From Coleophoma eucalyptorum (lineage: Eukaryota; Ascomycota; Leotiomycetes; Helotiales; Dermateaceae): 64,000 bases of DNA. Shown piece by piece: positions 11,418 through 23,265 of the stretch (the first letter of the stretch is position 1; the number at the start of each line of letters is the position of its first letter). The stretch spans positions 434,001 through 498,000 of the forward strand of contig JALRME010000005.1 of the NCBI GenBank assembly GCA_026120035.1. The letters are read 5' to 3'. The notes under the pieces were generated by a model. The model searched no databases. It was not told the DNA's origin and saw only the letters and a program-made list of their open reading frames with translations. The translations under genes were made by a program, and so were the position numbers.

Positions 11418-11850
11418 GTTGGGTAGCAGTCCAATAGTGGACAGTGATGAAGGAGATATAAGAGATACAACGATCCTCGTAGTCTGGCGAGAAGCAAAGA
11501 GAGCTTTCGGTTTTTTTGAGCGGCGAAGCTGCCTAATGTATACTCTGGAGAATTTCTAGGACCCTACGTGAAGTAACGATTGACGACAGGGCTATGAGCA
11601 GGGCTGCAATACTATTTTCCACAATGCTTGCCTATAACTACATCTAATTTCCCCATGAGGTCAAGGCTTGTGAAGCAAGAGGAAAAAAGAGGAGCCGGGC
11701 TAAGGCTGGCCGGAGCTGCCTGTTGTAGCTACTGTATACTTTATCACTTTATCTGCTCAGCCGACTATTTGTTTCCTTTGTGTGCATATTAGCTCAGGGT
11801 CATACCAAGAAATATGGAGGTGGAACCAAGGCCTGGTTGACTGTCCATCA

Positions 11851-11887
11851 ACTAGGATGGGGGACTAGGATGGGGGAGGGGGGGTAC
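11851..11887. repeat. Tandem 13-bp repeat followed by a G-rich run
   Basis: The unit ACTAGGATGGGGG occurs twice in direct succession (11851-11863 and 11864-11876) and is followed by AGGGGGGG. The strand is rich in short G-tracts, so a G-quadruplex is possible. It lies about 430 bp upstream of the copper radical oxidase start. Confidence 0.7.
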
Positions 11888-14800
11888 AAGGGTGGATACG
11901 AGGAGCATGAGCCTGAGCCTGAGTCTGAGCTTGAGCAGAGGAGCCGGTAGCATGACCGTGAAGATTACTTGGCTATCGAAAGTGTGCATATCGGAGGAGA
12001 GCGGCCGTACGTGATGGGTGGATGGTAAACACAAAACCGCACTTTCTGGAAAAAGTAACCAAAGGATCATCCCGCTCGTGGGTACCAAAAGTGATGAAGC
12101 ACGAGCCGACGGCGCCAATACTGGACTGAAATGGCAGCGCATGCAAGAAGACACAGGTCACCAGTCGTCCCTTAACCGATTAGGATAGCAGGGGGGGAAC
12201 AAAGTAGACTTAAGGGTAAGGTTGTGCTTAAACTGAGAGCGGGCGGATCACAGATCACAACCGCCATGGATGGTGCCTGCTTCTTCATGTACTGTCACTA
12301 CTAAGCTACGGTATCGCACATCTCGATGAGGCCCCTCGGCTGTGCCAATCATGGTGGGGGATGGTGCGAGCAGAGCAGGGATAGACAGGGGAGACAAGGC
12401 CGAGCATGGAGAACTGAAGCCAACCGTCGAGACTGGCCGACTGTCCGTGTCAAGATTAGAGTAAGCAGAGGAGCGCATATGGTGTGGAGCTTCGGAAAGA
12501 AAGCACGGAGAGAAGATAGGAGCGTTATTGATTTGTCAGGGGGGGAGACGAAGAATTTCCCCTACTGGAGACGAGAGCAAGCAGATGTCCAAGGCGGTGA
12601 CGGGCGTAGGCCATGCCGACACACCGGCAGAATACCTTCTCACTCGTTACTTCCCATGCCCAAGACTTGCGGTCGGACATCTCTACCTAGTCTAACAGCC
12701 AGCCCAGCCCGTCAGCCCAGCCATTGAGTCAAGACTTGGGTTCCATTGCACCGCTGGCGACAACTCCACAACCTTGCCGAGATTATTGAAGCCGTCTTGG
12801 ATGCCTCTATAAAGTCTGCTTATGCTACTCTGGCTCGACATATGCGCCGATGGAAAACACCGCTGTGTTTAGCCGTCGTTCCTGGTAGGCTCTACCGTTA
12901 CGGGGCTAAAGAATGCATTGAGGCGTGAGCAATGCGCTGATAAAGTGGGCATCGCCAGGCACAGCGAGAAAGGTATCGAGATGGAGATAAGGTACCAGGG
13001 AAAAGTTACGGTGCCTTAACTCCAACAAAGAGATAATAGTGCTTCAGCCTCTCCCGACCAATGCTACCAAATGCTACATTCTCGTACGATGATTTAGTGA
13101 TTGACATTCCGAGGCTCAAATCAGACCATGATGGCTTTGGAGATATGCTCCCATAGACTTTTGGGCGGCACGAGCATCGGATTGTGGAGTACAAACTCCA
13201 TGGCGAGTTCTGACTTTAGATTCTGTCATATGAGAGCCAAGACGATCCGACTTCTGTCACCGTGTGCCACGTCAACACGAGAAACCGAATTTCCCACGTT
13301 CCCCACAAAGTATGAAATGCATGATGCAAGGTCTGGCAACGGCTGAAGGCCAACGACAGTAGTTCGATACCACCGCCCAAAACGTCGGAGTCAAGCTTCG
13401 TCCAGTTGCTTTTTCCTCCCGAAAGCGCAATATGGCGACTTTAGCTTTACCACCTACGATGACCACCCGTAAACTCACTAAGTGTATGGCAGGGATTCAA
13501 GCAATCTCGTTCTTACGATTTATTCCCGCTATCCGACATGCCTCACTCAAGCCGGAAGTCGTAGCCGTCGCAGCCACATTTGAGAGATTAAAGGGCGGTC
13601 TGTCAGCGAGGCGCTCTCTGCTCTTGACGCTCGTCTTGGTTGTTTCTTGCGACCCTTCAGTCAGAGCCTTCCAGAAGCAGCATGGAGCTGAACGGGCTTA
13701 TTTTTAAACGATCAATCTGATACGATCACTTATGGTTTACGGCGCGTCTTAATTTCCGACAGTGTGCTCAAGCTCAGCTGTTCGGGTGAGCTTCAGGATT
13801 GACACATCTGCTTATCATAATTCTCTCCGTGCAGCCTTGCCCTACGTTACATTGCCTTTCTCCTTCTCTCCGTGCATATCTCGTGGTCATAAGACCCCGA
13901 CGACCTTATCGACATGGGACAAGAACGGTAGAGCCGCACAGCGGACCTCAAGAACCTAAACCAGCTTGATCGTCACGAAGCGAGAGCGGACAAAAAGCAG
14001 TGAGAGCTGCATTGAGAAGTCTTTCCATAACAAACACAAGGGTCGCACGCAAGAGCAAAAATAGCCCAATACCGCACACCGCAGTCCGTCTGGGATGCGG
14101 CACCAGGGCTTTGAATAGTAATGTTGGTAGGAAAGAGCCGATAACTCTAGTGAAGGTACAAGACGAAAAGATACTGCTGCAAGACAAAGTGATATCTTGT
14201 ATACTACGCGAGTCTAGGCTCTGTACGAGGACAAAGGGATCCACTGCGAGCGATATCGATGCTGAGGTGAGAAATCAGCTCCGATTAGTCGGGCCTCATG
14301 TTTGCATATTGGTATATTGGTAGGTGATTACTCAGGGTAGTTAATCCCCCCAAAGAACGCATCTCCAAGGACACTTTTCTAGCTGCCCAACGAGAGGAGT
14401 TGGGTTCGTCTCTAGTCAGCTTGGAGATCAACTCGAGCGCGACGAGTAGCTCAAAAGGCGAAGGTCGGATGAAAGAAGCCGCTAAGGAGCCAACCGAGTC
14501 GCCGAGAGAGTGTGTATCCCTCCCTATCAGTACAATATTATCCGTCCCTGAGCGGCAAAAATAGGATGCAGGCCATGCATAGCCTTCAGGCCTTCCAAGC
14601 AGGAACAGGCAACAACATCGTGGCATGATACGATGGTTGAAGATACGAAAGTAAGATGCGACCTTAATTCTCACAGCGAGATCTCAGTCATCCACTTATC
14701 CAATGTTAATCTTACACCGACCCCGCGCGTTTCCCCTCTCCCGTCCACACCCTTTCCAAACATGTGCTTTGTCGAAGGTGCCTCCAAATCTGTCTTCGTC

Positions 14801-17800
14801 AAGAGATCAGCAGGGGTTCTCAAGTATCCACCCACGACAAACAACCCGTGCACATGTACCTCCGTGGCTGACCGACACGCACTCCTTCATCGACCAAGGG
14901 ACATACATACAGTAAGCCTGGCATGCCCAGGATAGATGCATCGCCTTCTATATAATGAATGGCTGCATTGCGTGTATGCAGGCGTGAAGCGAATGAGTGG
15001 AAGAAAATGCCGAAATAGTGTCGGGGTGGGGCAAGAGGTATGCATATGTTTAAGTATATGCCTTGTTCAGTGGAGAATACCCGCCTTGACTGACAACAAG
15101 AAAGGAAGGTATTGATGGAGTCAAGGTCGAAAGTCTCGGAATATCAGGACATAGCTTAGCTCACTAAGCCCCAATAGAAGGAGATGGTGTGTAGACGGCC
15201 TAAAAGAACCCAAAAAAAATATTTATATCGTTTTTCGCAGGTATGTACAATGCACTTGGCAAACGCGGGAAGGAAAGTGGAGGAGGAGCTAGGGAAGCAG
15301 GACAAAGCTGGAAAAGGCTTGTATGCTTTCCAACACGAATCATCTATCGATGTACCACACCTCCCTTTCCTTTGGGCTCGCTGATACGATGGTGACCTCG
15401 TTCTCTCATGCACGTTCCGGGGCAGATACGAACAGAGACTTGTATGCGCAATTTCTTTTTCTCCTGCTGGTTTTCTTGGCCTGCCCCGCATTCTGGAAAA
15501 GATGGTATCTGGTGATGGTCTGATTTGTACTGTGGCCGAATCATACGGCCATCCGAAGAATATTGGAAACTTTAAGTCTTCTTGGCTCTCTTTTTCTACA
15601 CTTTACAGGACTGGCGGTACTACGAAGTTGGGTATCCTACTTCACCAGTCAGTTCAGAGTCATTCGCATTTCCCCCGTCTGCCTACCTCACTTACTCACT
15701 TAGCTTGTGCCTATACATAGATACATAGGCACAGGTCAAGAGAACCTAGATCCATCCCGACACATCATGATCTTCTGCATGGGTGGTCTGAAAGTACATA
15801 ACACGATATTATAGGTAGCTCGAGTCTTGGCCATCAACTTCTTGGCTCTGCGCGAACCTCATCACACCACTGAACCATCTGTATGCGTAAAGCTCTTGCA
15901 TGTAGATAAGCCATTGGGAAGGTTTTGTTACAGCTGACGACTTCGGCAATCTCAGTTCCTGAACATCTTTACTTCTAAGAGCTGGTTGAGATCCTGTATC
16001 TAGTTGACCATCTACTTCGCCTTCGGCACGTCCGGGCTCGATAGCAGTCGACACGATTACATCGTGATGTTGTGCATCGGCACTAAAGTACGTACTGAAC
16101 GTGACAGCAGTACCGAAACTCTTTTTCTTCCCTATCCTATCATTGTTAGCTCGTCTGCACCGAAGCAAGCCGCGGCTTCAACTTTAAATGAATCGCCGCA
16201 AACTCAGCCCGAGACTCACGAGAGCAGCACTTATGCAATCTTTCCAGCTCTGGTGAGACAGGATCAGAACATTCACGTAATAGCAAATAAAGCAGTCAGT
16301 GGCTTTGTCTTCACACCAAAGCTACACACCAAAGCTAAACCCTCCCATTTTGATACCATCTTCTGGGAGTTGGACCGCAGCACGAACTAGTTCAGCTCGC
16401 CAGGCGCCTCCATAGTTTAGCAACCAACCCAGCCAGCCAGCCTCCTACAGGGACGTCCGATTTCCAGCATCGGGAATCGGGGAGCATGACATCCGGAACT
16501 ACCTTTATCCTTCGACGAGTAGCCTTCAGCCTCAGCCATAGCAATGTAACCTAGCTATACTCTTGTCCTATTCGGGCCTGCTTAGTTGCTTCGTTTGGTG
16601 CGAACCACCTGGCCCAGGTCCTGCGGGTTTTAGCTGGCCAGGAAAAGGGAAAGGCGTCTAGAGGCCGGCGCGGCAAGGGGCTAATCAACTCAGGTATTAT
16701 CATACCCTTTACCCCATCGCACCGTCTTTGGTATCGACCTAGAGAGATTGAGCTAAACTTACCCATTCTCAACTGCGAGTATTGGAAAGGACCACAGCTA
16801 AATCCATAGCTGAAGAATCCCAGACCAATTGTGGTTTTTTACGCGTTCCTGCTTTTGCCGAGTACTTTCACTGTCGTGTGGGGTGAGTTGACTACAGTCA
16901 GCCAAAGCATCTGCAGTCTGAAAAGCGATCTTGGAATGCGCTCCCCACGAAGCTCTGCACGCCAAGATACCGTATCTCTCTGCTTCTGTATTACCAGCAT
17001 ATGCATGCAAGGCTATGTAGATGGGTCTTATGATGACTTCTCACAGCTGCCGATCGGTATGCTTCCTTGTACAACAGGAAGACGTAAAAAAGAAAACACC
17101 TCCCGCATGACTTGCGCTTCATTAAGGATCTAAGATCTTCCAACCCCCACGATTTGATGCTGGTACGCAGATGCGCGTTATCAAGGCAGCTTCCTAAGAA
17201 TGTAAGTCCAAGCAGCCAATAGACTTTACAAGACTGCGTCGTCGCGGCCAGCTGGATGCTCTTGCTTCTGAAATGCTTATTTTCTCTTGTCTGTACGCCG
17301 TAGCTTGGCCAATGGTGGGGGAAAGAGGTCTTGTACAAGCTGAGGCCTATGATATGTGACGGATTCTCAACGAGTAGTAAGCATCTTACAGTTCGCGGGG
17401 CCATGCTTCCAGCTGCTGCTTACATGAAGGCTTTGCCTTTCTGCCAGAGCAAAATGGTTTGACCGAACTGACTATGTTGCTATAATAGCTGCAAGTGATG
17501 CAGAGTTGGTCAATGTTAAAACTACTACGCAAGAACTACTCCTCGCACTAATTTTCTGTTTCTTTCTCAAGTAGACATAACAAAGATATATACAGGACCC
17601 TGAGGAGATGACCTATGATTATACAAGGACTTAATAGTCAATCGCCTTCTATTATGTAAAAACTTGATATCTTTTATCTTCTTCTTTTTGTAGAGGAGGG
17701 CAAGATGCAGACTGGGGGAGGAGGGGGGATGTTATGGAAGTATGAATGCCAAGCAAGGCCAAAAGGCACCCTTGAAGCACACTGAAGCACAAGAAACTCT

Positions 17801-17880
17801 TCACTGACCTCTGTTAACGTATCAGAAGTACCTGTGGGTAGAGACAGGACAGCAACGGAATTTCTAACATCGTCAAGGGA

Positions 17881-17891
17881 GGGGGGGGGGG
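17881..17891. repeat. G homopolymer of 11
   Basis: Eleven consecutive G residues in the gene-free block, with further G-tracts at about 17714-17728. Runs of this length are prone to replication slippage and to sequencing error. Confidence 0.8.
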
Positions 17892-19463
17892 AGTTGTAGG
17901 TCAAGCAAAAGAATCAAATCCGGGTGACACATCAATAGTGGACAATGCATCAAAAATGTATTCAACCAAATACCTACAGTTTGTGTCTGTGTACTTAATT
18001 AATACTACCGCCATCATTAATTAAACACATCTTCAGAAAAGAGAATGCCAGATTTGCAGATCGTGATGGGCAAAGAAACGAACATAAGAATCTTTAGTAT
18101 TCTCACCTCAGTCTTGTAGCATTAAATATGTTTACAGGGCAGAGAGTACTACCACATCAAGCCAAACTAAGCACAGAAACAAAATTTAGCTCTTGTGTCC
18201 GAGACCACCGCAAAAATCTTTTGCAGTAGCGTCTTGGAAATGCCACCCAACGTTTTAGATAAGCTAGGAGCTCCTCTAGAGTACTTCACCAGAAAGCCAT
18301 GACTTAAAGCCGACCCTGACTCTATAAGCCGAGGACGAATACGCCTCAACTTCTCAATTAGAAAAGCATGAGTAAATTCAAGATATCGTGGTGCGTCCAA
18401 GTCTAGATATCTACCAAAAGCGACATTCAGAGTCCAGTAGCCCGCAAGCAAAACTCAGAAAACTCAGAACACGCCAACGAACCAAAATAGCAGCACAACA
18501 CTGAGTGCATCTTCATCGAGGGGTTTCATCTGCGTCATCGACAAGAGGGCCGTAATAAAACAAAGCGAGAAGTCTAAAAAAATGGTTCATCTGACTCCAG
18601 ACATCCAGACAATATAGAAAGGCGTAGTGCAAGGACGAAAGACTAACCGCATCGAGGCAGCACAGCAGCAAAATCCAATCTGCAGCATAAAGAAGCCCAA
18701 TTGGCGAAGAACCAAGTCAATTGCCGAGCACGATTTAACAACAGGGGACGACCAAGTAACTCTAAGCGACCCAGGGACCAACAGCCAGTTAATAAACCAG
18801 ATCCTCCCCGGGTATCTGTCACCAGTCAAGGCTCCGCACCAGGCACTGCGAATAACTCGTTGTTTCGGGATCATGATTCTGGGCCCAACTACAATCTTGC
18901 TTTTTTGAGCAGTGAGGTTCTGCAGTGTAAGAATGTAGAGGTCTTATGACATATCCCGAGAGAGCACGAGATAGTAACGAGAGGAAATCTGGGTTCGAGA
19001 AGGCACCTTTTTGGTAGTCTTCCAGCGAATTGGCCTCCAAACCCCATAATATACAGAGGTTCAAGGTATGTATCATCTAGCCAAGGCTTCTAGGCCGAGA
19101 ATATGAGAGCCCTTCAGTTTTATGACATTGCAAAACCAGGAGGTTGCTGGAGCCTTGAGCATCACTATCATCTCGTGACTGGGGCGGAACTGTTTAAATT
19201 CAGAGGAAATAATGATAGCCGGTGGATTATATAAATTCTTCAAATCAAATACTGAGAGGTAAAGCCATACTTCATAAATTCATCATTACAAGGTCCATTG
19301 TTTGTTTTAATGAAAAGTAAAAGTTTTAAGCGAGCAGCAATGCGCTGTGAAAGCAAGATAATGTTACTGATAGCCTCAAACCTGTACTACACTGATGCCA
19401 ACTTCATGCACTTTGCTAACATAGTTGACGAATAATTCTGCACAGCATGCAGCATTGTGAGCT

Positions 19464-21490
19464 TCATCTTCTTCCAATCCCCGAACCCCCTACATCCCAC
19501 AGTCTTCTAGGAGCCTCGTCAAACTGAACGCCTGCGAGATAGTTCAATTCATCATCGCCATTTTCTCGACCACCATAAAGTCCACGAAATCCAGGCCGCT
19601 GAATCCCTGTAGGTGAAACAACCCTACTCAGGAGACCACCTTGATCAAGTCGTGAAGGACGAGAATGTGACCGGTCAATGGTTCTTGCATCGAATGGCCT
19701 ACCTCTGCCACTCCTGCCCCTACTTCCACCTCCCCGTTCTTGAACTATCCAGCCCATTCTAGTAGACCTCGACCTTGGAACTGGTGCTGTGTATGATGGG
19801 TTAAAAAATCTAGGATGGTGACGAGATCGATGTCGCGCTTCTGGTAGATGAGCCGGAGTTTGTGGCTGTGAGGATGGCGGGAGCGAATCGTCATAGATCT
19901 GTATACTCCCAGACGGTGTCCGAGGTAGACGGTTGTCACGTCGTCCAGTTGCAGGAGCTATGGAGGATGGAGATGGTGAAGGGTGTTCTAGTGAGCCCGA
20001 GTGGCTGATTGGAGAGCGGGTTCTACCATACAATTCGAGTAAGCGGCGAGCAGAAAGCAACAGGATGTTTCGACCGCTTGACTATGCGGATTTAGTGAGG
20101 CATAGCCAAGTAAGGGAATGACATACAGGAGGCTCTGAACCAACCTCATTTGAAGTGGATGTGTCTTGGATCTCGGAATCTCCGGTCTCTCGAGTTATAA
20201 CTGAGGTGTCCACTAGACTGAGGTACTCATGACTTGGAAGTGCAGGTGGGCCATTTCCAGAGACCGCACGGGTCACACTTGAGAATGGTGGAGGGAGTTC
20301 TGACCGTGGCGAGAGGCTGAAAGCTAAGGTACCACTCTGGAGCAAACCATCATGTTCTGATGGTCTTTCTAAGTTCTGATCCTCGGTCTCCGAACCCACG
20401 AAAGAGCTGGCGGACGATATTCTGGAGCTCCCGAGCGAGCTTCCACGCAGCTCATCCCTTAAAGGACGGAGTGGCAATATATTAGGTCTGCTTGCCGTCG
20501 ACGAGTTTGAGATCAAACGTGTTTGCTCGTACACCGCACTCGCTCGTTCATCGGATTCAGCAGAGAAATCATTGACTTGATGTCGGAAGAGGCGTTGTGT
20601 TGGTCTTCTTGGAGTTGGTTGATAGTCTGTGATTGTGGGACGACGAGGAGGCTGAGAAAACAAGATACTAGTTGTGTTAGTGCCGAAGGACGAAGGGTTA
20701 TTTTGAGGCGTGAGGCTCAAGCATCTATTTTGTTCAGGGGAGCTTGAAACATTCTGGGACATATATAGTGGTGACCGTGGTAGAGATTCTCGAACTTCAG
20801 GTACTTGAAGTAATCCACCTAATTGACGTCGTGGTGTCGACGCATCTTCAGGGCCTGCAAGAAGTGAGCATACCCATGTTTGTTAGAGCAAGGCAACATA
20901 CTGAGTGGTGAAGAGGGGTCTTCCAGGCTTTCGACAAAGCCTTCATAGTAAAAACCATCCTTTGTAGGCGAGTAGTGCAGTGGGGTAGAACGGGCGTCAT
21001 TCTCAGGATCTTGTTTGGAACTTTTAAAGCCATACTCTTCATTTGACTTTATCTCCTGTGGCATTTCCATTGCAGAATCGGATGACGAGGGCGAGAGCTC
21101 TTCATGGTAGCAATACGGTAACAGACGAGTCTCGATGGCTGACAAGCCAGGTTGAACTATTGTGTTTAATATTGACATTGGATGGTTAGTTGGCCCATCC
21201 ACTTCTATAGACTTGGCTACTCCAAAAATGCGAGTATACCGAAGTACTTCTGGAGAAGGCTTTCCAGGTTGATCTGGATTTCTCTGTTCATTACCTGATT
21301 GAGCATCATCTCTAGCCACAGAAGCAGCAGCGGTAGCAGCCTGATGCTCCATCCGGAATGTGCGTTTTTCCTCCCATCGTCGTCTATAGTAGCTCTTAAC
21401 ATCGCCAGGAGTTATAGTAATGACTGAGGGAGGTAAACGAATCATGTTGTAAGATGAAACGTGGGTCACTTGAGCAGCAGTACCAAGCAT
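19464..21490 (-). CDS. Hypothetical disordered Ser/Pro/Arg-rich protein
   Basis: Three exons (21490-20902, 20854-20127, 20081-19464) join in frame to about 644 residues. The introns are 47 and 45 bp, both with GTATGT donors and CAG or TAG acceptors; the first contains a CTAAC branch site. That clean splicing is the main evidence that this is a real gene. The N-terminal 50 residues (VITITPGDVKSYYRRRWEEKR) look ordered and basic. The rest is low complexity, rich in Ser, Pro, Arg and Thr, with an RGxxG-like basic stretch near residue 550. No known domain, signal peptide or membrane segment is recognised. It may be a scaffold or regulatory protein of restricted distribution. The first ATG of the frame was taken as start. 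Confidence 0.7.
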
Positions 21491-22323
21491 TGGTGAATGT
21501 ATTGCAACAAGAACTTAGCAGATCGAGTTGAGGGAGAAAAGAATCGAATCATGGTGTTGGAATATCGCGGACAGAAAGAGCCAACTCTGGCAACGATGTA
21601 TAGTATCTTCAGGGAAGGAGCAAGTGCAAACTACATGAGCCGCGCGAAAAAAGAGGAAGAACACTCGCTCGAAGACGTGTATAAGTTTTTTTTTACAAAC
21701 TGTACAATATGTTTAATTATTTTATATGATAGAGACCTTATATAGAAACTAGGAATGTCCGATAGAGACTGCCATCGCCGAGATGCAAGATACTTGACCA
21801 TCATTGCCCAACGTACAAAGAACCGTTTGCAACAGGCGGAAGACTTAACCTTGGTTGAGTCCAACCGGGACAGCACAGACGCTAGGGTGTATTTGCTGGC
21901 ATGGAGTACAATTGCAGTTGGCTCTGCAGAGAGGGAGAGCACAATTAGGTGAAGGTCCACGTCCACGTCCCAAAGGCGAGCTAGACCACGGAAAAAAGAT
22001 AAAGAGCGGCCGCATTGCAGCTGACGGATGCTGCTAGGGGCATGAGCAGGCGTGGTGATGGCTGTGCAGTCCACCACCTATCCTATGTGGGAAAGTCTCC
22101 AGAACCTTTTCGTATGGTTGGTAGCATTGTCGTATTTGGGATCACTGCATCCTTGCAGGGTGTAAGCTCAAAAATAGCATGGTTCTTGCCAGGGCAAAGC
22201 GGTGGTGGTGGATGACATCAATTGCACGTGTGCCGAGAATAACAACAACCACCCGGTTCCTTTGGGTTTCAAGGGAGTTAGATGACAAGATGGAGTCAGC
22301 CGTTGTTGTACAGAGTTAGTTGT

Positions 22324-22348
22324 CCAGTGTCGCCAGTGTCGCCAGTGT
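22324..22348. repeat. 9-bp tandem repeat CCAGTGTCG, 2.8 copies
   Basis: Three successive copies, the last partial, lie in the kinase upstream region. A short minisatellite with no evident coding role. Confidence 0.75.
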
Positions 22349-22953
22349 AGGCAATGCATGGACATATTCCTTGTTGGTGAGTGAGGATGCCGGACAATAC
22401 AGCGACACCCCATCCTTTCCTCGCTACCGCCCTCCTCCACGCACCTCACAGCACCAATCTCGCCTAATGCGCGCAGAGAGCGGCCAAGTCCCGCAAGCCA
22501 GGAGAAGTGGCCAATCAGCCGGTGCCGGGTTTTTGCTCGAGAAGCCCCTACATGGCTTTTGCGCTTCATTCAGTAAGGTACGAACGGCGACACTCATTTG
22601 GACTTGATATCTTTCCAGCACCGCACCACCAGGCCTGACCAGCCTTACCTCTAACCTATTCTCCGGAGTCGATAGTGCTGGGCGCCTCGCTCAGAGTGTC
22701 TTACTCTCCTGGAAATGTGATGGTGCTCGGCCCGCAACTACTGTATTAATTATTGTACTTTCGTACCTGCTAGTCTGCGTGACGAACTCCCATTTACCGT
22801 CCATTCATCTTACTACTCTGCTCCCACTTCCATTGAACACACACCCCCCGTCTTCCCAATCCGTCTCCCGTCCAGATTAGGAGGCCTCCCATTTCCCAAG
22901 CTTGATTTGCTCCCCAGCATCAAACCCAGCATCTCGCTCGCATACCATACAGT

Positions 22954-22974
22954 ATCCAGCATCCAGCATCCAGC
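22954..22974. repeat. 7-bp tandem repeat ATCCAGC, 3 copies
   Basis: Three perfect head-to-tail copies in the presumed leader of the kinase gene; similar CCAGCAT words occur just upstream. The unit is not a multiple of three, consistent with a non-coding location. Confidence 0.75.
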
Positions 22975-23148
22975 ATTATTCACCATCCTTCCACGCTTCT
23001 TGCCCTCTTGCCCCCCGATCCACTCTGCCGAGAGATACCTACAGAGACAGACGTGCTGCTGGCTACCGCACCGCTGCCCAAGGGCTTCCCCAGCAGTTAC
23101 TCCAGTATTTGGGTGATATATTTTGCCTCAGCATGATATAGCTCAGGG

Positions 23149-23265
23149 ATGGTCTACAGGAGGCATACCGGTACTGCTCACTCCATCCCATCCCACAGCC
23201 ACGCTACGACATTTCCAGTCGTGCCTACGACTGCCTCTGCGTCTGCCCCATGGAGGGCGATTTGA
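23149..23265 (+). promoter_or_regulatory. Candidate upstream ORF overlapping the kinase start
   Basis: An ATG at 23149 opens a 38-codon frame that ends at 23265, 13 bp past the first base of the kinase ATG and in a different frame. If transcribed and not spliced out, ribosomes translating it could not reinitiate at the main start, so it would lower kinase synthesis. Whether it is in the mature mRNA is unknown; a leader intron could remove it. Confidence 0.4.

Larger units (their letters stand above)
11418..19463. other. About 8 kb without a recognisable gene
   Basis: Both strands were read. Only short ORFs of less than about 130 codons occur. None shows a domain, a family motif or a convincing set of introns, and several start only at TTG or CTG. 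Base composition is ordinary, not strongly AT-rich, so it does not look like RIP-mutated repeat. No terminal repeats, transposase motif, tRNA box pair or rRNA is seen. Local features are a 13-bp tandem repeat near 11851, a GAGCCT-like hexamer run at 11908-11936, and a G11 run at 17881. AT-rich stretches lie at 17560-18140 and 19190-19330. It may hold distal promoter sequence of the oxidase, long UTRs or non-coding transcripts. Confidence 0.45.
21491..23249. promoter_or_regulatory. Divergent region upstream of the hypothetical gene and the PDK1-like kinase
   Basis: About 1.76 kb separates two divergent starts. The right half (22620-23240) is pyrimidine-rich on the plus strand, as in long leaders of fungal signalling genes. 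It contains a minimal ATG-ATA-stop ORF at 23133 and a longer overlapping uORF listed separately. Two short tandem repeats are also listed separately. ORFs on either strand (for example 21631-22077) show no recognisable family. Confidence 0.4.

Noticed and set aside
12326..12727. Plus-strand 133-codon frame in the gene-free block
   Set aside because: Arg/Gly-rich composition typical of random frames; no motif, no splice support.
13432..13707. 91-codon ATG frame (MATLALPPTM...)
   Set aside because: Could be a small protein, but no family, signal peptide or splice evidence separates it from chance.
18990..19010. GGTTCGAG word resembling a tRNA B box
   Set aside because: No matching A box at the proper distance and no cloverleaf can be drawn.
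21631..22077. Minus-strand 148-codon frame upstream of the kinase
   Set aside because: Low-information hydrophobic and serine-rich sequence; no homology recognised and the plus strand is equally open.
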